Source: Kribbella pittospori
Lineage (GTDB): Bacteria; Actinomycetota; Actinomycetes; Propionibacteriales; Kribbellaceae
Assembly: GCF_004331465.1 (NCBI RefSeq)
Contig: NZ_SJKB01000001.1
Span: 558,001-622,000, forward strand
Reading direction: 5' to 3'
Length of the DNA stretch: 64,000 bases
Shown here: one piece after another, positions 51,039-60,407 of the stretch
Layout of the letters: every line of letters begins with the position of its first letter
Position numbering within the stretch: position 1 is the first letter of the stretch
The notes under the pieces: generated by a model
Database searches by the model: none
Seen by the model: only the letters and a program-made list of their open reading frames with translations
What the model was told of the DNA's origin: nothing
Made by a program: the position numbers and the translations under genes

Positions 51039-52340
51039 GTGGAGCGACCGAACATCGTGGTGATCCTGTCCGACGAGCACACCGGTTCCGCAGCGGGTTG
51101 GGCCGGTCACCCGCAGATACAGACGCCGCAGCTCGACCGGCTGGCGGCGCAGAGCGTCTCGTTCGACCGCGCCTACACGAACAGTCCGATGTGCGTGCCG
51201 TCGCGGTTGTCACTGATGACGGGCCGGTATGTGCACCAGATCGGGGCTTGGGACAACGGTGTCATCCCCGGACCGGACTTCCGCTCGTGGGGACACCATC
51301 TGCACGACTACCAGACGGTGATCGCGGGCCGCACGCACTTCAACGGCCCGGATCGCCTGCTGGGCTTCGACCGCCGCCTGACCGACGATCTCGACTTCTG
51401 GATCGACCACAGCGGTCGCCCACCTCGTCGTACGGCGGAGTGGCGGCGACCCACCAATTCACACGTGACCGAGTACGGCGCTGGTGAGCACGTCCACACC
51501 CGTCACGACGTCGAGGCCACTGACGCGGCGCTCGACTTCCTCCGCGATCCCGGCGAGGAGCCGTACCTGCTCTATGTCGGCTACATGCATCCACACTTCC
51601 CGCTGATCGCACCACCGGAGTTCCGCGACCTCTACGACCCGGCCGACGTTGAGCTTCCGCCCGCTCCGTCCGAAGACCAGCATCCGGTGATCTCGCTGCT
51701 GCGCCAGGGTTTCCGCAACGACGAGCCGATCACCGAGGAACAGGCACGTGAGGCCACCACTTGCTACTGGGCGTTGATCAGCCATCTCGACCACCAGATC
51801 GGGCGGCTGCTGGCGGCGGTCCCCGACGACACGGTCGTCATCTACATCAGCGACCACGGGGAGATGGCCGGTCATCACGGGATCTGGCAGAAGCAGTGCT
51901 TCTACGAACCCGCTGTCCACATCCCGTTCCTGCTTCGCCACCCCGCACTTCACCCGGCGCGGACCACGGCCCCGGTGAGCCTGATCGACGTACTCCCGAC
52001 GCTCAGGGCGATCGCCGGTCTGGCTCCCGACCCGACCTTGCCGGGCACCAACCTGCTGGGTCCCGTCCCGACCGACCGTCCGATCCTCTCGGAGTACCAC
52101 GCCCAGGGCATGATCAACGCGGGCTACATGCTGAAGTCCGGCCCCTGGAAGTACTGCTACTACGGGCCCACCGACCCGCCGCAGCTCTTCGACCTCGACG
52201 CTGATCCGTTGGAACTGCACGATCTGGCCGGCCGTCGACCCGACATGGTCGCCGGACTCGACGCCGCTCTCAGAGCGATCCTCGACCCCGATCAGACCAA
52301 CGACCGCGCGCAAGCCGAGCAGGCAGCCCGAGCCAACTGA
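51039..52340 (+). CDS. Sulfatase (Cys-type, formylglycine-dependent)
   Basis: 433 residues of the alkaline-phosphatase superfamily. C52 in MCVPSRLSLMTGRY is the Cys of the C-x-P-S-R motif, converted to formylglycine in active sulfatases. Metal-binding segments are VILSDEHTG and YISDHGEMAGHHG. There is no signal peptide, so a cytoplasmic sulfate ester such as choline sulfate, or a phosphonate/phosphate ester, is possible. Its start is leaderless in appearance. It converges with lipB. Confidence 0.88.
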   Translation: MERPNIVVILSDEHTGSAAGWAGHPQIQTPQLDRLAAQSVSFDRAYTNSPMCVPSRLSLMTGRYVHQIGAWDNGVIPGPDFRSWGHHLHDYQTVIAGRTHFNGPDRLLGFDRRLTDDLDFWIDHSGRPPRRTAEWRRPTNSHVTEYGAGEHVHTRHDVEATDAALDFLRDPGEEPYLLYVGYMHPHFPLIAPPEFRDLYDPADVELPPAPSEDQHPVISLLRQGFRNDEPITEEQAREATTCYWALISHLDHQIGRLLAAVPDDTVVIYISDHGEMAGHHGIWQKQCFYEPAVHIPFLLRHPALHPARTTAPVSLIDVLPTLRAIAGLAPDPTLPGTNLLGPVPTDRPILSEYHAQGMINAGYMLKSGPWKYCYYGPTDPPQLFDLDADPLELHDLAGRRPDMVAGLDAALRAILDPDQTNDRAQAEQAARAN

Positions 52341-52365
52341 ACGGTCGTCCGTGCAGGCAGTGACG

Positions 52366-53082
52366 TCAGACGCTCAGGCCGTACGTGATGGCCGTAGGCG
52401 GTTCCTCGATGTGGTTGATGTCTGGTGAGCGCTCGTACTCTTCCCACGCCAGCATCCGGTCCAGGTGCCGCCGGATCGGCTCGACCACCTCGGTGACCGT
52501 GACGTCACGGCCGAGCTCCTTCGACAGGGTGGTGACGTCGGCGTCCGAGATCCCGCACGGCACGATCCGGTCGAACCACGTCAGGTCGTTGTCGCAGTTC
52601 AAGGCGAACCCGTGCATCGTCACGCCCTGTGCGACCCGGATCCCGATCGCGGCGATCTTCCGCTCCCGGCCACGGTCGTCGGCCGCCACCCAGACCCCGC
52701 TACGGCCCTTGACCCGACCGGTTTTCACCCCGAGCTCGGCGCAGACCGCGATCAGCGCCTCCTCCAGCCGGCGGACGTAGTCCACGACGTACACATGTGA
52801 GGCCAGCTTCACGATCGGGTAGCCCACCAGCTGCCCGGGACCGTGCCAGGTGATCTTCCCGCCGCGGTCCACATCGACCACCGGCGTCCCGTCCAGCGGC
52901 CGCTCCTGCGGCTCGGTCCGCTTGCCTGCCGTGTACACCGGTGGGTGCTCGAGCAGGATGACCGTGTCCGATCCGGTGCCCTCGGCAACGTCCGAATGCA
53001 GGCGTCGCTGCTCGGCCCACGCAGTCTCGTAGTCAACCGCGTCGGCGCCGAACCCGGCCTCCACATACTTGATAGCCCTCAC
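52366..53082 (-). CDS. lipB: Octanoyl-[ACP]:protein N-octanoyltransferase
   Basis: 238 residues. It moves octanoate from acyl carrier protein to the lipoyl lysine of E2 and GcvH proteins, before LipA adds sulfur. [30 protein letters not shown] and [13 protein letters not shown] are the family motifs. With the GTG at 53082 the catalytic pair falls at K142 (KIAAIG) and C176 (VPCGI), the same numbers as in M. tuberculosis LipB, which supports this start over the upstream one at 53130. lipA lies about 12 kb away with unrelated genes between them. Confidence 0.95.
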   Translation of the reverse strand: MRAIKYVEAGFGADAVDYETAWAEQRRLHSDVAEGTGSDTVILLEHPPVYTAGKRTEPQERPLDGTPVVDVDRGGKITWHGPGQLVGYPIVKLASHVYVVDYVRRLEEALIAVCAELGVKTGRVKGRSGVWVAADDRGRERKIAAIGIRVAQGVTMHGFALNCDNDLTWFDRIVPCGISDADVTTLSKELGRDVTVTEVVEPIRRHLDRMLAWEEYERSPDINHIEEPPTAITYGLSV

Positions 53083-53224
53083 GTGTTCGAGTGTATGCGT
53101 CCCTGATTCCCGCCGTTCGCCGCTGTCCACAGGCCGCCCCGATCAAGCCGTCGTACGGCGGCCGCCGGGGTGTGCTGTGGATAACTTCCGGGGGCGTGGT
53201 CGCGATTCGTGCACTCTCTTGGGC

Positions 53225-54904
53225 ATGGACCTCGACGACATCGCCGGCTACAGCCTGCGCCGGAAGCTCGGGTCCGGATCAGCCGGCAGCGTCTGGCAGG
53301 TCCGCGACCTGGCCTCCGGCCGCAACGCCGTGCTCAAACGCATCCCCGTCAGTGCGATCACAGACCTGGAGGAGCTTCGTGAACAACTCTTCATCCTGCA
53401 ACGCGTCAATCATCCCCATCTCGCGCGTCTCCTGGAGGTCCGCGAGACCGAATCCGAGTGGCTCCTGTTCACCCAGTACGTCGCGGCCGGCACCCTCACC
53501 AGCCTGCTCGGCCGCCGTGGCGCCCTGTCCACCGGCGAACTGGTCACCCTCCTCAGCCCCCTGGCGGAAGCTCTCGACCACCTCCATCGCTCCGGCCTCA
53601 CCCACGGCCGAGTCACGGCGCCGAACGTCATGTTCGACTCCGCCGGCCGCCCCGTCCTCACCGACCCCGTCATCCATCCCCACCTCAACCCGGCGGCCAG
53701 CTCCCCAACGCCCACCGACGACCTCACCGCTCTGACCCACCTCGCCCATCAGTCCGGCGGCAGCCCTGCCCTCTTCCCACCCACGCTGTTCACCACCGGA
53801 GGGACCCGCGACCTGCTGGCCCTCGACGCCCCGGCCCCCATCGACCTCGCCTTCCCCGAGCCGGAGAACGGCCCGGACACCACCAAGCCACCCACGGACG
53901 ACGATGACCCCGTCCAACGCTCCCGAGGTCCACTGACCCCATCCCCACCCGATGAGTCAGCAACCGAATCCGTGCAACCAGCCGGTCCTCAACTCACCCC
54001 ACCCAAGCCCGTTCCACGCCTCCCCAAACCCTCTCGCCGCCCCACGTCCCGTCGCCCAAGACTCAGCCGCCGGACCGCCGCCGCACCCACCAACCCCCTC
54101 GACCGCCTAGCGCCCAGACAACCCACCTCCGAGCCGCCTGCTCCACCTTCCTCGACACCAACCACCAACGCGTCCGGCCTGCCTTCGTCAGGACGCCGAA
54201 GGCCACGCCGCCGCGTCTGGCGCCGGAGACACACGTTCTGGCGACGCAGGTTTCCCCACCCGGCGTACGGCGTACTGGCCGCGGCAGGACTCGGCGCCGC
54301 GGTCGTACTCGTCCTCGGCGTACTCACCGTCAGTGCACTCGACAACCAACCCACCCCAACGGCTGCCACAGACCCAGCCACACCCTCACCCCAACAGACC
54401 CCAACCCCAGCAGCGGCGCAGCCCTCAACCCCAGCACCGGCGCAGCCCTCAACTCCAGCGCCTTCGCAGACCCCGACCACGCCGCCGGCAACGCCGTTGC
54501 ACTCGCCACGGCCGGCTGAGACAGCGGACTGGGTGCGGACTCTGCAAGCGCTGGATGCCCGACGAGCACAGGCGTTCTGGGCTCTGGAGCCGAGCCTTCT
54601 CGACAAGATCTACGTACCAGGGAGCAAACCGTGGACCACCGACCGCGCCCTCATCGTGGCCTACAGCAAGCAACAACTCCGGGTCCAGGGACTCCGCATC
54701 CGCATCGACTCCACCACCGTGGAGCGCAGCACAATGACGAGTGTCACGCTCCGGACCGTCGACCACCTGATCGCCGGCAGTCTCGTGGACCGTCACGGCA
54801 CCAGCACCCCACTACCGCCGGCCACGCCCACGACAAGGCTCATCACCCTCGCCACGAGCCCCGGCACACCCGCGTGGCGAATAGCCACCATCACCAACGT
54901 CTGA
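53225..54904 (+). CDS. Membrane-anchored Ser/Thr pseudokinase
   Basis: 559 residues. The kinase N-lobe is intact: glycine loop LGSGSAGSVW (15-24) and K38 in AVLKRI. The catalytic loop reads H127-G-R-V-T-A-P-N134, so the HRD Asp is missing, and DFG is reduced to TDPVI. The C-lobe is cut short at about residue 200. A Pro/Ser/Thr/Arg-rich linker leads to one transmembrane helix near 345-367, then an outside Pro/Thr repeat region (TPAPAQPSTP type) and a ~110-residue C-terminal domain. Phosphotransfer is unlikely. A scaffold or ligand-sensing role is more probable. Confidence 0.82.
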   Translation: MDLDDIAGYSLRRKLGSGSAGSVWQVRDLASGRNAVLKRIPVSAITDLEELREQLFILQRVNHPHLARLLEVRETESEWLLFTQYVAAGTLTSLLGRRGALSTGELVTLLSPLAEALDHLHRSGLTHGRVTAPNVMFDSAGRPVLTDPVIHPHLNPAASSPTPTDDLTALTHLAHQSGGSPALFPPTLFTTGGTRDLLALDAPAPIDLAFPEPENGPDTTKPPTDDDDPVQRSRGPLTPSPPDESATESVQPAGPQLTPPKPVPRLPKPSRRPTSRRPRLSRRTAAAPTNPLDRLAPRQPTSEPPAPPSSTPTTNASGLPSSGRRRPRRRVWRRRHTFWRRRFPHPAYGVLAAAGLGAAVVLVLGVLTVSALDNQPTPTAATDPATPSPQQTPTPAAAQPSTPAPAQPSTPAPSQTPTTPPATPLHSPRPAETADWVRTLQALDARRAQAFWALEPSLLDKIYVPGSKPWTTDRALIVAYSKQQLRVQGLRIRIDSTTVERSTMTSVTLRTVDHLIAGSLVDRHGTSTPLPPATPTTRLITLATSPGTPAWRIATITNV

Positions 54905-54913
54905 CGACGACGG

Positions 54914-54936
54914 CGCACGCGACCGGGGGCCGTGCG
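54914..54936. terminator. Short hairpin between the pseudokinase and TIGR01777 genes
   Basis: CGCACG (54914-54919) pairs with CGTGCG (54931-54936) around an 11-base loop in the 32-base gap between convergent genes. It is weak but well placed. Confidence 0.35.
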
Positions 54937-55827
54937 TCAGCTGCTGAGAGCGGCCGACAGTGCAGCAGCGACGTTGGGGTGGTGGAACGTGAAGTTGGTG
55001 GACTGAAGGCGCGTCGGGATTGCGCGCTTGCTTCCCAGAAGCTCCCAGGCGAATTCCCCGAGGACGGCCTTCATCAGGAACCCGGGAATCGGGAAGATGG
55101 CGGGCCGGTGCAGCGCGGTCGCCAGGGCGTCGGTGAACTCCTGGTTCGTCACAGGCATCGGCAGCGTGACATTGACCGGCCCGCTGATCGAGTCGGTCTC
55201 GGCGGCGTGCCGGACCGCGCGGAGCCAGTCGGTCAGAGAAACCACCGGGAAGTACTGCGTGCCCGATCCCAGCCGGCCACCGAGACCGAGGCGGAAAGGA
55301 AGCGAGATCAATTGAAAGGCAGGAGCCTTGCGATCGAGGACCACCCCCGTACGCAGGGACGCGACGCGGCTGCCGGCCTCGCGAGCGGGTTCGAGCGCGC
55401 CTTCCCAGAGGCGGACGACGTCGGACAGGAACCCTTCGCCCAGCTCGGAGTCCTCGGTGAGGATGCGGTCACCACAGTCCATGCCATAGCCGCCAACGCC
55501 GCTCTGACTGATCAGCACCGGCCGGCGCTCAAGCTGCGCGGCCACGGCCGCCAACGTGGAGGTCGTACTGACCCGGCTCTCGCGAAGGATCCTGCGGTAC
55601 GTCGGAGTCCACGGGCGGCCGATGTTCGCGCCGGCCAGGTTCACCAGGACATCCGGCTCGCCGAGTGCGGCCGGGTCCAGGTCGCCGCGCGCCGGGTCCC
55701 ACCGGATCTCGTCCGGCTTGGCCGGCGTACGACGTACCAGGCGGTGGACCTGGTGGCCGTCGGCGACCAGGTCGCGGGCGAGTGCGGTGCCGAGGAAGCC
55801 GGATGCGCCGGCCAGGACGTACTTCAT
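54937..55827 (-). CDS. TIGR01777 family (DUF1731) NAD(P)-binding epimerase-like protein
   Basis: 296 residues. The N-terminal dinucleotide site is KYVLAGASGFLGTALARDL. VNLAGANIGRPWT and SQSGVGGYG mark the family. The C-terminal DUF1731 ends KRAIPTRLQSTNFTFHHPNV. This is the Rv2216/YfcH group, whose substrate is unknown. The ATG at 55827 is preferred because AAGGAG lies eight bases upstream. It lies downstream of the E2 gene on the same strand, as in mycobacteria, but a terminator-like hairpin separates them. Confidence 0.88.
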   Translation of the reverse strand: MKYVLAGASGFLGTALARDLVADGHQVHRLVRRTPAKPDEIRWDPARGDLDPAALGEPDVLVNLAGANIGRPWTPTYRRILRESRVSTTSTLAAVAAQLERRPVLISQSGVGGYGMDCGDRILTEDSELGEGFLSDVVRLWEGALEPAREAGSRVASLRTGVVLDRKAPAFQLISLPFRLGLGGRLGSGTQYFPVVSLTDWLRAVRHAAETDSISGPVNVTLPMPVTNQEFTDALATALHRPAIFPIPGFLMKAVLGEFAWELLGSKRAIPTRLQSTNFTFHHPNVAAALSAALSS

Positions 55828-55911
55828 CCAGCGTGCTCCTTCGTCGGGTTCGGCCGTGTCCGGCTGTGTGCTGACAGCGGTGCCCAGGCCCAAACGGGCG
55901 TGAACGGAAAA

Positions 55912-55950
55912 GGCGCCGGTGCTCGCCTCGGGGAGACGGACACCGGCGCC
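55912..55950 (-). terminator. Terminator hairpin after the E2 gene
   Basis: GGCGCCGGTG (55912-55921) and CACCGGCGCC (55941-55950) are exact inverted copies with a 19-base loop, 10 bases beyond the stop of the minus-strand E2 gene. Confidence 0.7.
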
Positions 55951-55959
55951 ATCAACCGA

Positions 55960-57912
55960 TCAGACGTCGAACTGGGCCTCTTCGAGGCGCTGCTTGACGG
56001 CGGTCAGGTAGCGGGCCGCGTCGGCGCCGTCGACCAGTCGGTGGTCGTAGGTGAGCGCCAGGTAGACCATCTGCCGGATCGCGATCGTCTCGCCGAGTTC
56101 CGGGTGGGTGATGACGACCGGGCGCTTGACCACGGCGCCGGTGCCGAGCATGCCGACCTGCGGCTGGTTCAGGATCGGGGTGTCGAACAGCGCGCCCCGG
56201 CTGCCGGTGTTGGTGATGGTGAACGTGCCGCCCGCCATCTCGTCCGGCAGCACCTTGTTGTTGCGGGTGCGGTCGGCCAGGTCCGCGATCCGCTTCGCCA
56301 GGCCGGCGATGTTCAGGTCGCCGGCGTTGTGCACGACCGGGACCATCAGGCCCCTCTCCACGTCCACCGCGATGCCGAGGTGCTCAGCGGCGTGGTAGGT
56401 GATCTCGCCCTTCTCCTCGTCAATCGACGCGTTCAGCTTCGGGTACTGCTTCAGCGCGTCGACCGCGGCGAGGGCGAAGAACGGCAGGAAGGACAGCTTG
56501 ACGCCCTCGCGGGCCTCGAACTCGGCCTTCTTCGCGTTCCGCAGCTTGGCGATCTCGGTCACGTCGACCTCGACCACGGTGGTCAGCTGGGCCGAGACCT
56601 TCAGCGAGTTGACCATGTGGGCGGCGATCGCCTTGCGGATCCGGCTCATCTTCTCGGTGGTGCCGCGCAGCGGGCTGATCGAGGGAGCCTTCGCCGCAGG
56701 AGCGGCGGCTGCCGGGGCGGCGGTGGGTGCGGCCGCAGCGGCCTTCTTCGCCTCGGCGGCGGCGATCACGTCCTGCTTGCGGATCCGGCCGCCGACGCCG
56801 GTGCCCTGGACGGCGTTGAGGTCGACCTGGTGCTCGGCCGCGAGCTTGCGGACCAGCGGGGTGACGTAGTTCGGGCCGTCGGACGACGATCCGTTCGCCG
56901 ACGCGGGGACCGGGGCAGCAGGTGCCTGAGCCGGGGCGGCCTGCGGGGCCGGCGCGGCGGCCGGCGGCTGAGCGGCGGGAGCCGGAGCCTGGGCAGCTGG
57001 TGCCTGGGCAGCCGGCGCGGGTGCAGCGGCCGGGGCCTGAGCGGGCGGAGCCGCCTGCGGTGCCGGGGCCTGAGCGGGCGGAGCGGCCTGGGGTGCCGGG
57101 GCGGCCTGCGGTGCGGGCGCAGCCTGAGCCTCGGTCTGGGCCGGGGCGGAGGCGGCGGGAGCAGCGGCGGGTGCGGAGGAGGAGGCCGGGGCGGAGTCGC
57201 CGGAGCCGACGATCGCCAGCTCGGCGCCGACCTCGACGGTCTCGTCCTCGGCGACCTTGATCTCGAGCAGCTTGCCCGCGACCGGCGACGGGATCTCGGT
57301 GTCGACCTTGTCGGTGGAGACCTCGAGCAGCGGCTCGTCCACCGCCACGTCGTCACCGACCTGCTTGAGCCAGCGGGTGACCGTGCCCTCGGTGACACTC
57401 TCGCCGAGCGCCGGCAGCGTCACCGACGTACCGGAGGCGGAGCCGCCACCGGAGGACTGGGCCGGAGCGGCCTCGGCGGCCGGGGCGGCCTCAGCCGGAG
57501 CGGCTTGCGGTGCCGGGGCAGCCTGCGGTTCGGGAGCGGCCTCGGCGGCAGGAGCCGGAGCCTCGGCGGCCGGAGCAGCTTCAGCCGGAGCAGCCTCAGC
57601 CGGGGCGGACTCGGCCGGAGCCGCCTCGGCCTCGGCGGGCGCGGAGTCGGCGGGGGCGGAGCCCGAGCTCTCGCCGGCGTCGCCGATCACCGCGAGCTCG
57701 GCGCCGACCTCGACGGTCTCGTCCTCGGCGGCCTTGATCTCCAGCAGAGTGCCGGCGACGGGCGAAGGGATCTCGGTGTCGACCTTGTCGGTCGAGACCT
57801 CCAGCAGGGGCTCGTCGACGGCAACCGTGTCACCGACCTGCTTGAGCCAGCGGGTGACGGTTCCTTCGGTGACGCTCTCCCCGAGGGCCGGCAGGGATAC
57901 AGAGGTCGGCAT
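55960..57912 (-). CDS. sucB: Dihydrolipoamide acyltransferase E2 of 2-oxoacid dehydrogenase, two lipoyl domains
   Basis: 650 residues. Two lipoyl domains each carry the modified Lys in [12 protein letters not shown] (the first at K43, the second near residue 190). Long Ala/Pro-rich linkers follow, then a peripheral-subunit-binding domain ([17 protein letters not shown]). The catalytic domain ends [15 protein letters not shown] with the His/Asp pair. In actinobacteria this protein (DlaT/SucB) serves the pyruvate and sometimes the 2-oxoglutarate complex, so the E2 type is not settled. It depends on the LipA and LipB encoded nearby, and the E3 gene is 139 bases upstream on the same strand. Confidence 0.94.
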   Translation of the reverse strand: MPTSVSLPALGESVTEGTVTRWLKQVGDTVAVDEPLLEVSTDKVDTEIPSPVAGTLLEIKAAEDETVEVGAELAVIGDAGESSGSAPADSAPAEAEAAPAESAPAEAAPAEAAPAAEAPAPAAEAAPEPQAAPAPQAAPAEAAPAAEAAPAQSSGGGSASGTSVTLPALGESVTEGTVTRWLKQVGDDVAVDEPLLEVSTDKVDTEIPSPVAGKLLEIKVAEDETVEVGAELAIVGSGDSAPASSSAPAAAPAASAPAQTEAQAAPAPQAAPAPQAAPPAQAPAPQAAPPAQAPAAAPAPAAQAPAAQAPAPAAQPPAAAPAPQAAPAQAPAAPVPASANGSSSDGPNYVTPLVRKLAAEHQVDLNAVQGTGVGGRIRKQDVIAAAEAKKAAAAAPTAAPAAAAPAAKAPSISPLRGTTEKMSRIRKAIAAHMVNSLKVSAQLTTVVEVDVTEIAKLRNAKKAEFEAREGVKLSFLPFFALAAVDALKQYPKLNASIDEEKGEITYHAAEHLGIAVDVERGLMVPVVHNAGDLNIAGLAKRIADLADRTRNNKVLPDEMAGGTFTITNTGSRGALFDTPILNQPQVGMLGTGAVVKRPVVITHPELGETIAIRQMVYLALTYDHRLVDGADAARYLTAVKQRLEEAQFDV

Positions 57913-58051
57913 GACGGTCGTTGCTCCTTCGTCTGATCGGTCGAGTGTCAGCCTACGGGGCCGCCGGAGCGAGCGGGATCCGGGTTACAGCGGACGCGCC
58001 CGCCCCGCGGCCTCAAACCTACTCGGACAGTCCAGTGGCTGCCCGACCATC

Positions 58052-59440
58052 TCAATCGTGGAAATGCAGTGCCTTTCCGGCCAGCGCGAGATGGGCTTCG
58101 CCCAAGGCCTCGTTCTGGGTCGGGTGGGCGTGGACCAGCGGTGCGACGTCGGCCGGGTAGGCCTCCCAGTTGTAGATCAGCTGGGCCTCGCCGATGAGTT
58201 CGCCGACGCGGGAGCCGACCATGTGCAGGCCGACGACCGCGCCCTCCTTGGCACGGACGAGCTTCACGAAACCGGACGTCTTCAGGATCTGGCTCTTGCC
58301 GTTCCCGCCGAGCGGGTAGTTCAGCGTCTCGACCTCGCCGTACTTCGCCGTGGCCTGCTCCTCGGTCAGACCGACCGACGCGACCTCCGGCTCGGAGTAC
58401 GTCACGCGCGGGATGCCGGCCTCGTCGATCGGGGTCGGGTTCAGCCCGGCGATGTGCTCGGCGACGAAGATGCCCTGCTGGAAGCCGCGGTGCGCGAGTT
58501 GCAGACCCGGCACGATGTCACCGACCGCGTAGACGCCGGGGACGCTGGTCTGCAGTGTCTGGTCGACGGTGACGAAGCCACGGTCGAGCGCGACACCGAC
58601 CTCCTCATAGCCGAGACCGGCGGTGTTCGGTCCGCGGCCGACCGCGACCAGCAGCACTTCGGCCTCGATCACCTCGCCACCGGCGACGCTGACCTTGACG
58701 CCGGCATCGGTCACGGCGACGGACTCGAACGCGGTTCCGGTCTTGAAGGCGATCTTGCGCTTGCGGAACGCCCGCTCCAGGGCCTTGCTCGCGTCGGCAT
58801 CCTCCGCCGGGACGAGCCGGGGCAGCGCCTCGACGATCGTGACCTTGGTACCGAACGAGGTCCAGGCGGAGGCGAACTCGACGCCGATCACGCCGCCACC
58901 CAGCACGACGGCGGATTCCGGGACCCGGTCCAGCGTCAGCGCGTGCTCGCTGGCGATCACGCGATTGCCGTCGAGCTCCAGGCCCGGCAGGGACCGCGAG
59001 TACGAGCCGGAGGCAAGGACGACGTTCTTACCCGTGTACGTCGTATCGCCGACCTGGACGGTGGTCGGGGAGGTGAGGCGGCCTTCGCCCTCGATCACGG
59101 TGATGCCGCGGGCCTTCAACTGGCCCTGCAGGCCCTTGAAGAGCCGGTCGACGACGCCGTCCTTGTACTTGTTCACCCCGCCCATGTCCACGCCCTCGAG
59201 CGTGGTGCGGACGCCGAACTGTTCACCTTCGCGAGCCGAATCGGCCACCTCGGCAGCGTGCAGGAGGGCCTTGGTCGGGATGCACCCACGGTGCAGACAG
59301 GTCCCGCCGACCTTGTCCTTCTCCACCAGGGCCACGGACAGGCCGAGCGTCGCGGCCCGCAGTCCGGCGGCGTAGCCACCGCTGCCACCACCAAGAATCA
59401 CCAGGTCGTACGTCGTACCGCTGTCTGCCGTGTTCGTCAC
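58052..59440 (-). CDS. lpdA: Dihydrolipoyl dehydrogenase (E3)
   Basis: 462 residues. The FAD site is DLVILGGGSGGYAAGLRAA. The redox-active disulfide is C48 and C53 in GGTCLHRGCIPTK. The NAD site is AVVLGGGVIGVEFAS, and VYAVGDIVPG and the C-terminal HAHPTQNEALGEAH complete the family set. It reoxidises dihydrolipoamide on E2 with NAD+. The GTG at 59440 has GGAGG five bases upstream. It lies upstream of the E2 gene on the same strand. Confidence 0.96.
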   Translation of the reverse strand: MTNTADSGTTYDLVILGGGSGGYAAGLRAATLGLSVALVEKDKVGGTCLHRGCIPTKALLHAAEVADSAREGEQFGVRTTLEGVDMGGVNKYKDGVVDRLFKGLQGQLKARGITVIEGEGRLTSPTTVQVGDTTYTGKNVVLASGSYSRSLPGLELDGNRVIASEHALTLDRVPESAVVLGGGVIGVEFASAWTSFGTKVTIVEALPRLVPAEDADASKALERAFRKRKIAFKTGTAFESVAVTDAGVKVSVAGGEVIEAEVLLVAVGRGPNTAGLGYEEVGVALDRGFVTVDQTLQTSVPGVYAVGDIVPGLQLAHRGFQQGIFVAEHIAGLNPTPIDEAGIPRVTYSEPEVASVGLTEEQATAKYGEVETLNYPLGGNGKSQILKTSGFVKLVRAKEGAVVGLHMVGSRVGELIGEAQLIYNWEAYPADVAPLVHAHPTQNEALGEAHLALAGKALHFHD

Positions 59441-59596
59441 AGGTTCCTCCGTGGGCGTCTGGTCGGCGGGCCGGCCCCGGATCGCGGTTCAGGCCCGGCG
59501 ACATCTTTTCACCGCGGCGGCCGGGCGCCACCGCCGGGCCGGTCGGAGGGCGTGCCGCTGGCTGCCTGGGGTTGTGGTGTTAGGGATACTTTCCCC

Positions 59597-59914
59597 ATGA
59601 AGTGGTTCGGTCGCCGGCAGAAGCCGGGCACGATGCGCCGTTCGGAGAATCCGGATCAGGCGCACCTGCGGGAGTTCGCCCAAACCCGCCAGGGCGTCGA
59701 GGGGTTCGTCGAGCCGCGGACGGCGGTGACCGAATACACCCTGCTGCTGGTCGCCATCGACGGCGAGTGGACCCGTCGCCGGGTGCCGTCGGTCCAGTGG
59801 GCGCACAACTTCGCCAACAAGCTCGGGATCCCGTCGTACGACGCCGCGGTGGTCGGCTACCCGCCACGCATGCGCGAATACAACGCCCGGATGAAGAAGA
59901 ACGGCCTGAGCTGA
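59597..59914 (+). CDS. Conserved hypothetical protein, about 105 residues
   Basis: 105 residues, basic at the N-terminus (MKWFGRRQKPG), then AVTEYTLLLVAIDGEWTRRRV and NKLGIPSYDAAVVGYPPRMREYN. It is soluble with no Cys. It looks like a small conserved actinobacterial protein often found near lpd/sucB, but I cannot assign a function. The ATG is preceded by a GATACT hexamer and no ribosome site, so it may be leaderless. It diverges from lpdA. Confidence 0.7.
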   Translation: MKWFGRRQKPGTMRRSENPDQAHLREFAQTRQGVEGFVEPRTAVTEYTLLLVAIDGEWTRRRVPSVQWAHNFANKLGIPSYDAAVVGYPPRMREYNARMKKNGLS

Positions 59915-59954
59915 GCGGGCTCGCTGCCGCGGGCGTCGCTGGTGGGTGCGGGTA

Positions 59955-60026
59955 GCTCGCCTTCGGGGCTTTCCCGGTTGTCTTGCGCCTGACCGCGGGT
60001 GCCCACGCAAAGCCCCGAAGCCGAGC
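59955..60026. repeat. 18-base inverted repeat with one mismatch, 36-base centre
   Basis: GCTCGCCTTCGGGGCTTT at 59955-59972 and its complement at 60009-60026 match at 17 of 18 positions. The unit is 72 bases, 40 bases after the small hypothetical gene. It could be a large terminator or a remnant of a small palindromic (MITE/REP-like) element. No second copy is visible in this window. Confidence 0.55.
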
Positions 60027-60052
60027 GGGTTCGGTGGAGGCCATGGTCTGGC

Positions 60053-60094
60053 GTGCGCGGTGGTCTGTGCGCGGTGGTCTGTGCGCGGTGGTCT
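60053..60094 (+). repeat. Three perfect tandem copies of a 14-base unit
   Basis: GTGCGCGGTGGTCT occurs at 60053, 60067 and 60081 without interruption. The period is not a multiple of three, which argues against a coding role for this stretch. It lies in the 224-base gap (59915-60138) that holds only this array and the inverted repeat before it. Confidence 0.8.
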
Positions 60095-60138
60095 GTGGGT
60101 GGGAGTTGCCTGCGGTTCGGTTCTCAGGTGGTCAGAGG

Positions 60139-60402
60139 ATGGGGACTCGGGTGCGGATTGTGGCTACTAGTTCTGTGTCCCACTGTTCTTCTTTGCCGGG
60201 ATCCGCGCTGCTCCCGCCGTCGTACTGGCTGAAGGAGCTGCGCGAGCGGCTCGTTCCCGGGACGGTTCTGCTCAGCGGGATGATCCGGATGATCCCCGGA
60301 GTGGACCAATTCGCGGATGCCTGGCGGGTGGAGATCACCGACCCGCGCGGTCTCGCCAGCCGTATCGTCTATGGCGAGGAGCTCGCACCGGCCTGGGACT
60401 GA
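60139..60402 (+). CDS. Hypothetical small protein upstream of the cupin gene
   Basis: 87 residues if the ATG at 60139 is used. The last ~60 residues (SYWLKELRERLVPGTVLLSG, then DAWRVEITDPRG) look like a genuine folded protein with normal charge balance. The N-terminus is uncertain because upstream sequence is repetitive. It ends five bases before the cupin start, which supports a two-gene unit. No family recognised. Confidence 0.42.
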   Translation: MGTRVRIVATSSVSHCSSLPGSALLPPSYWLKELRERLVPGTVLLSGMIRMIPGVDQFADAWRVEITDPRGLASRIVYGEELAPAWD

Positions 60403-60407
60403 GGCAG

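Noticed and set aside
40475..52340. Genomic island or integrated element between lipA and lipB
   Set aside because: No integrase, attachment repeats, tRNA or composition break was seen.
54631..57936. An 1101-codon plus-strand open frame across the E2 and TIGR01777 genes
   Set aside because: It is the shadow of the Ala/Pro-rich E2 linkers and the epimerase-like gene. No ribosome site or domain.
60053..60094. Possible CRISPR-like repeats
   Set aside because: The copies are contiguous 14-mers without spacers, and no cas genes are present.
60132..60338. A 68-codon minus-strand frame opposite the small protein before the cupin gene
   Set aside because: The plus-strand frame has a better protein-like composition and an operon-like spacing to the cupin gene.
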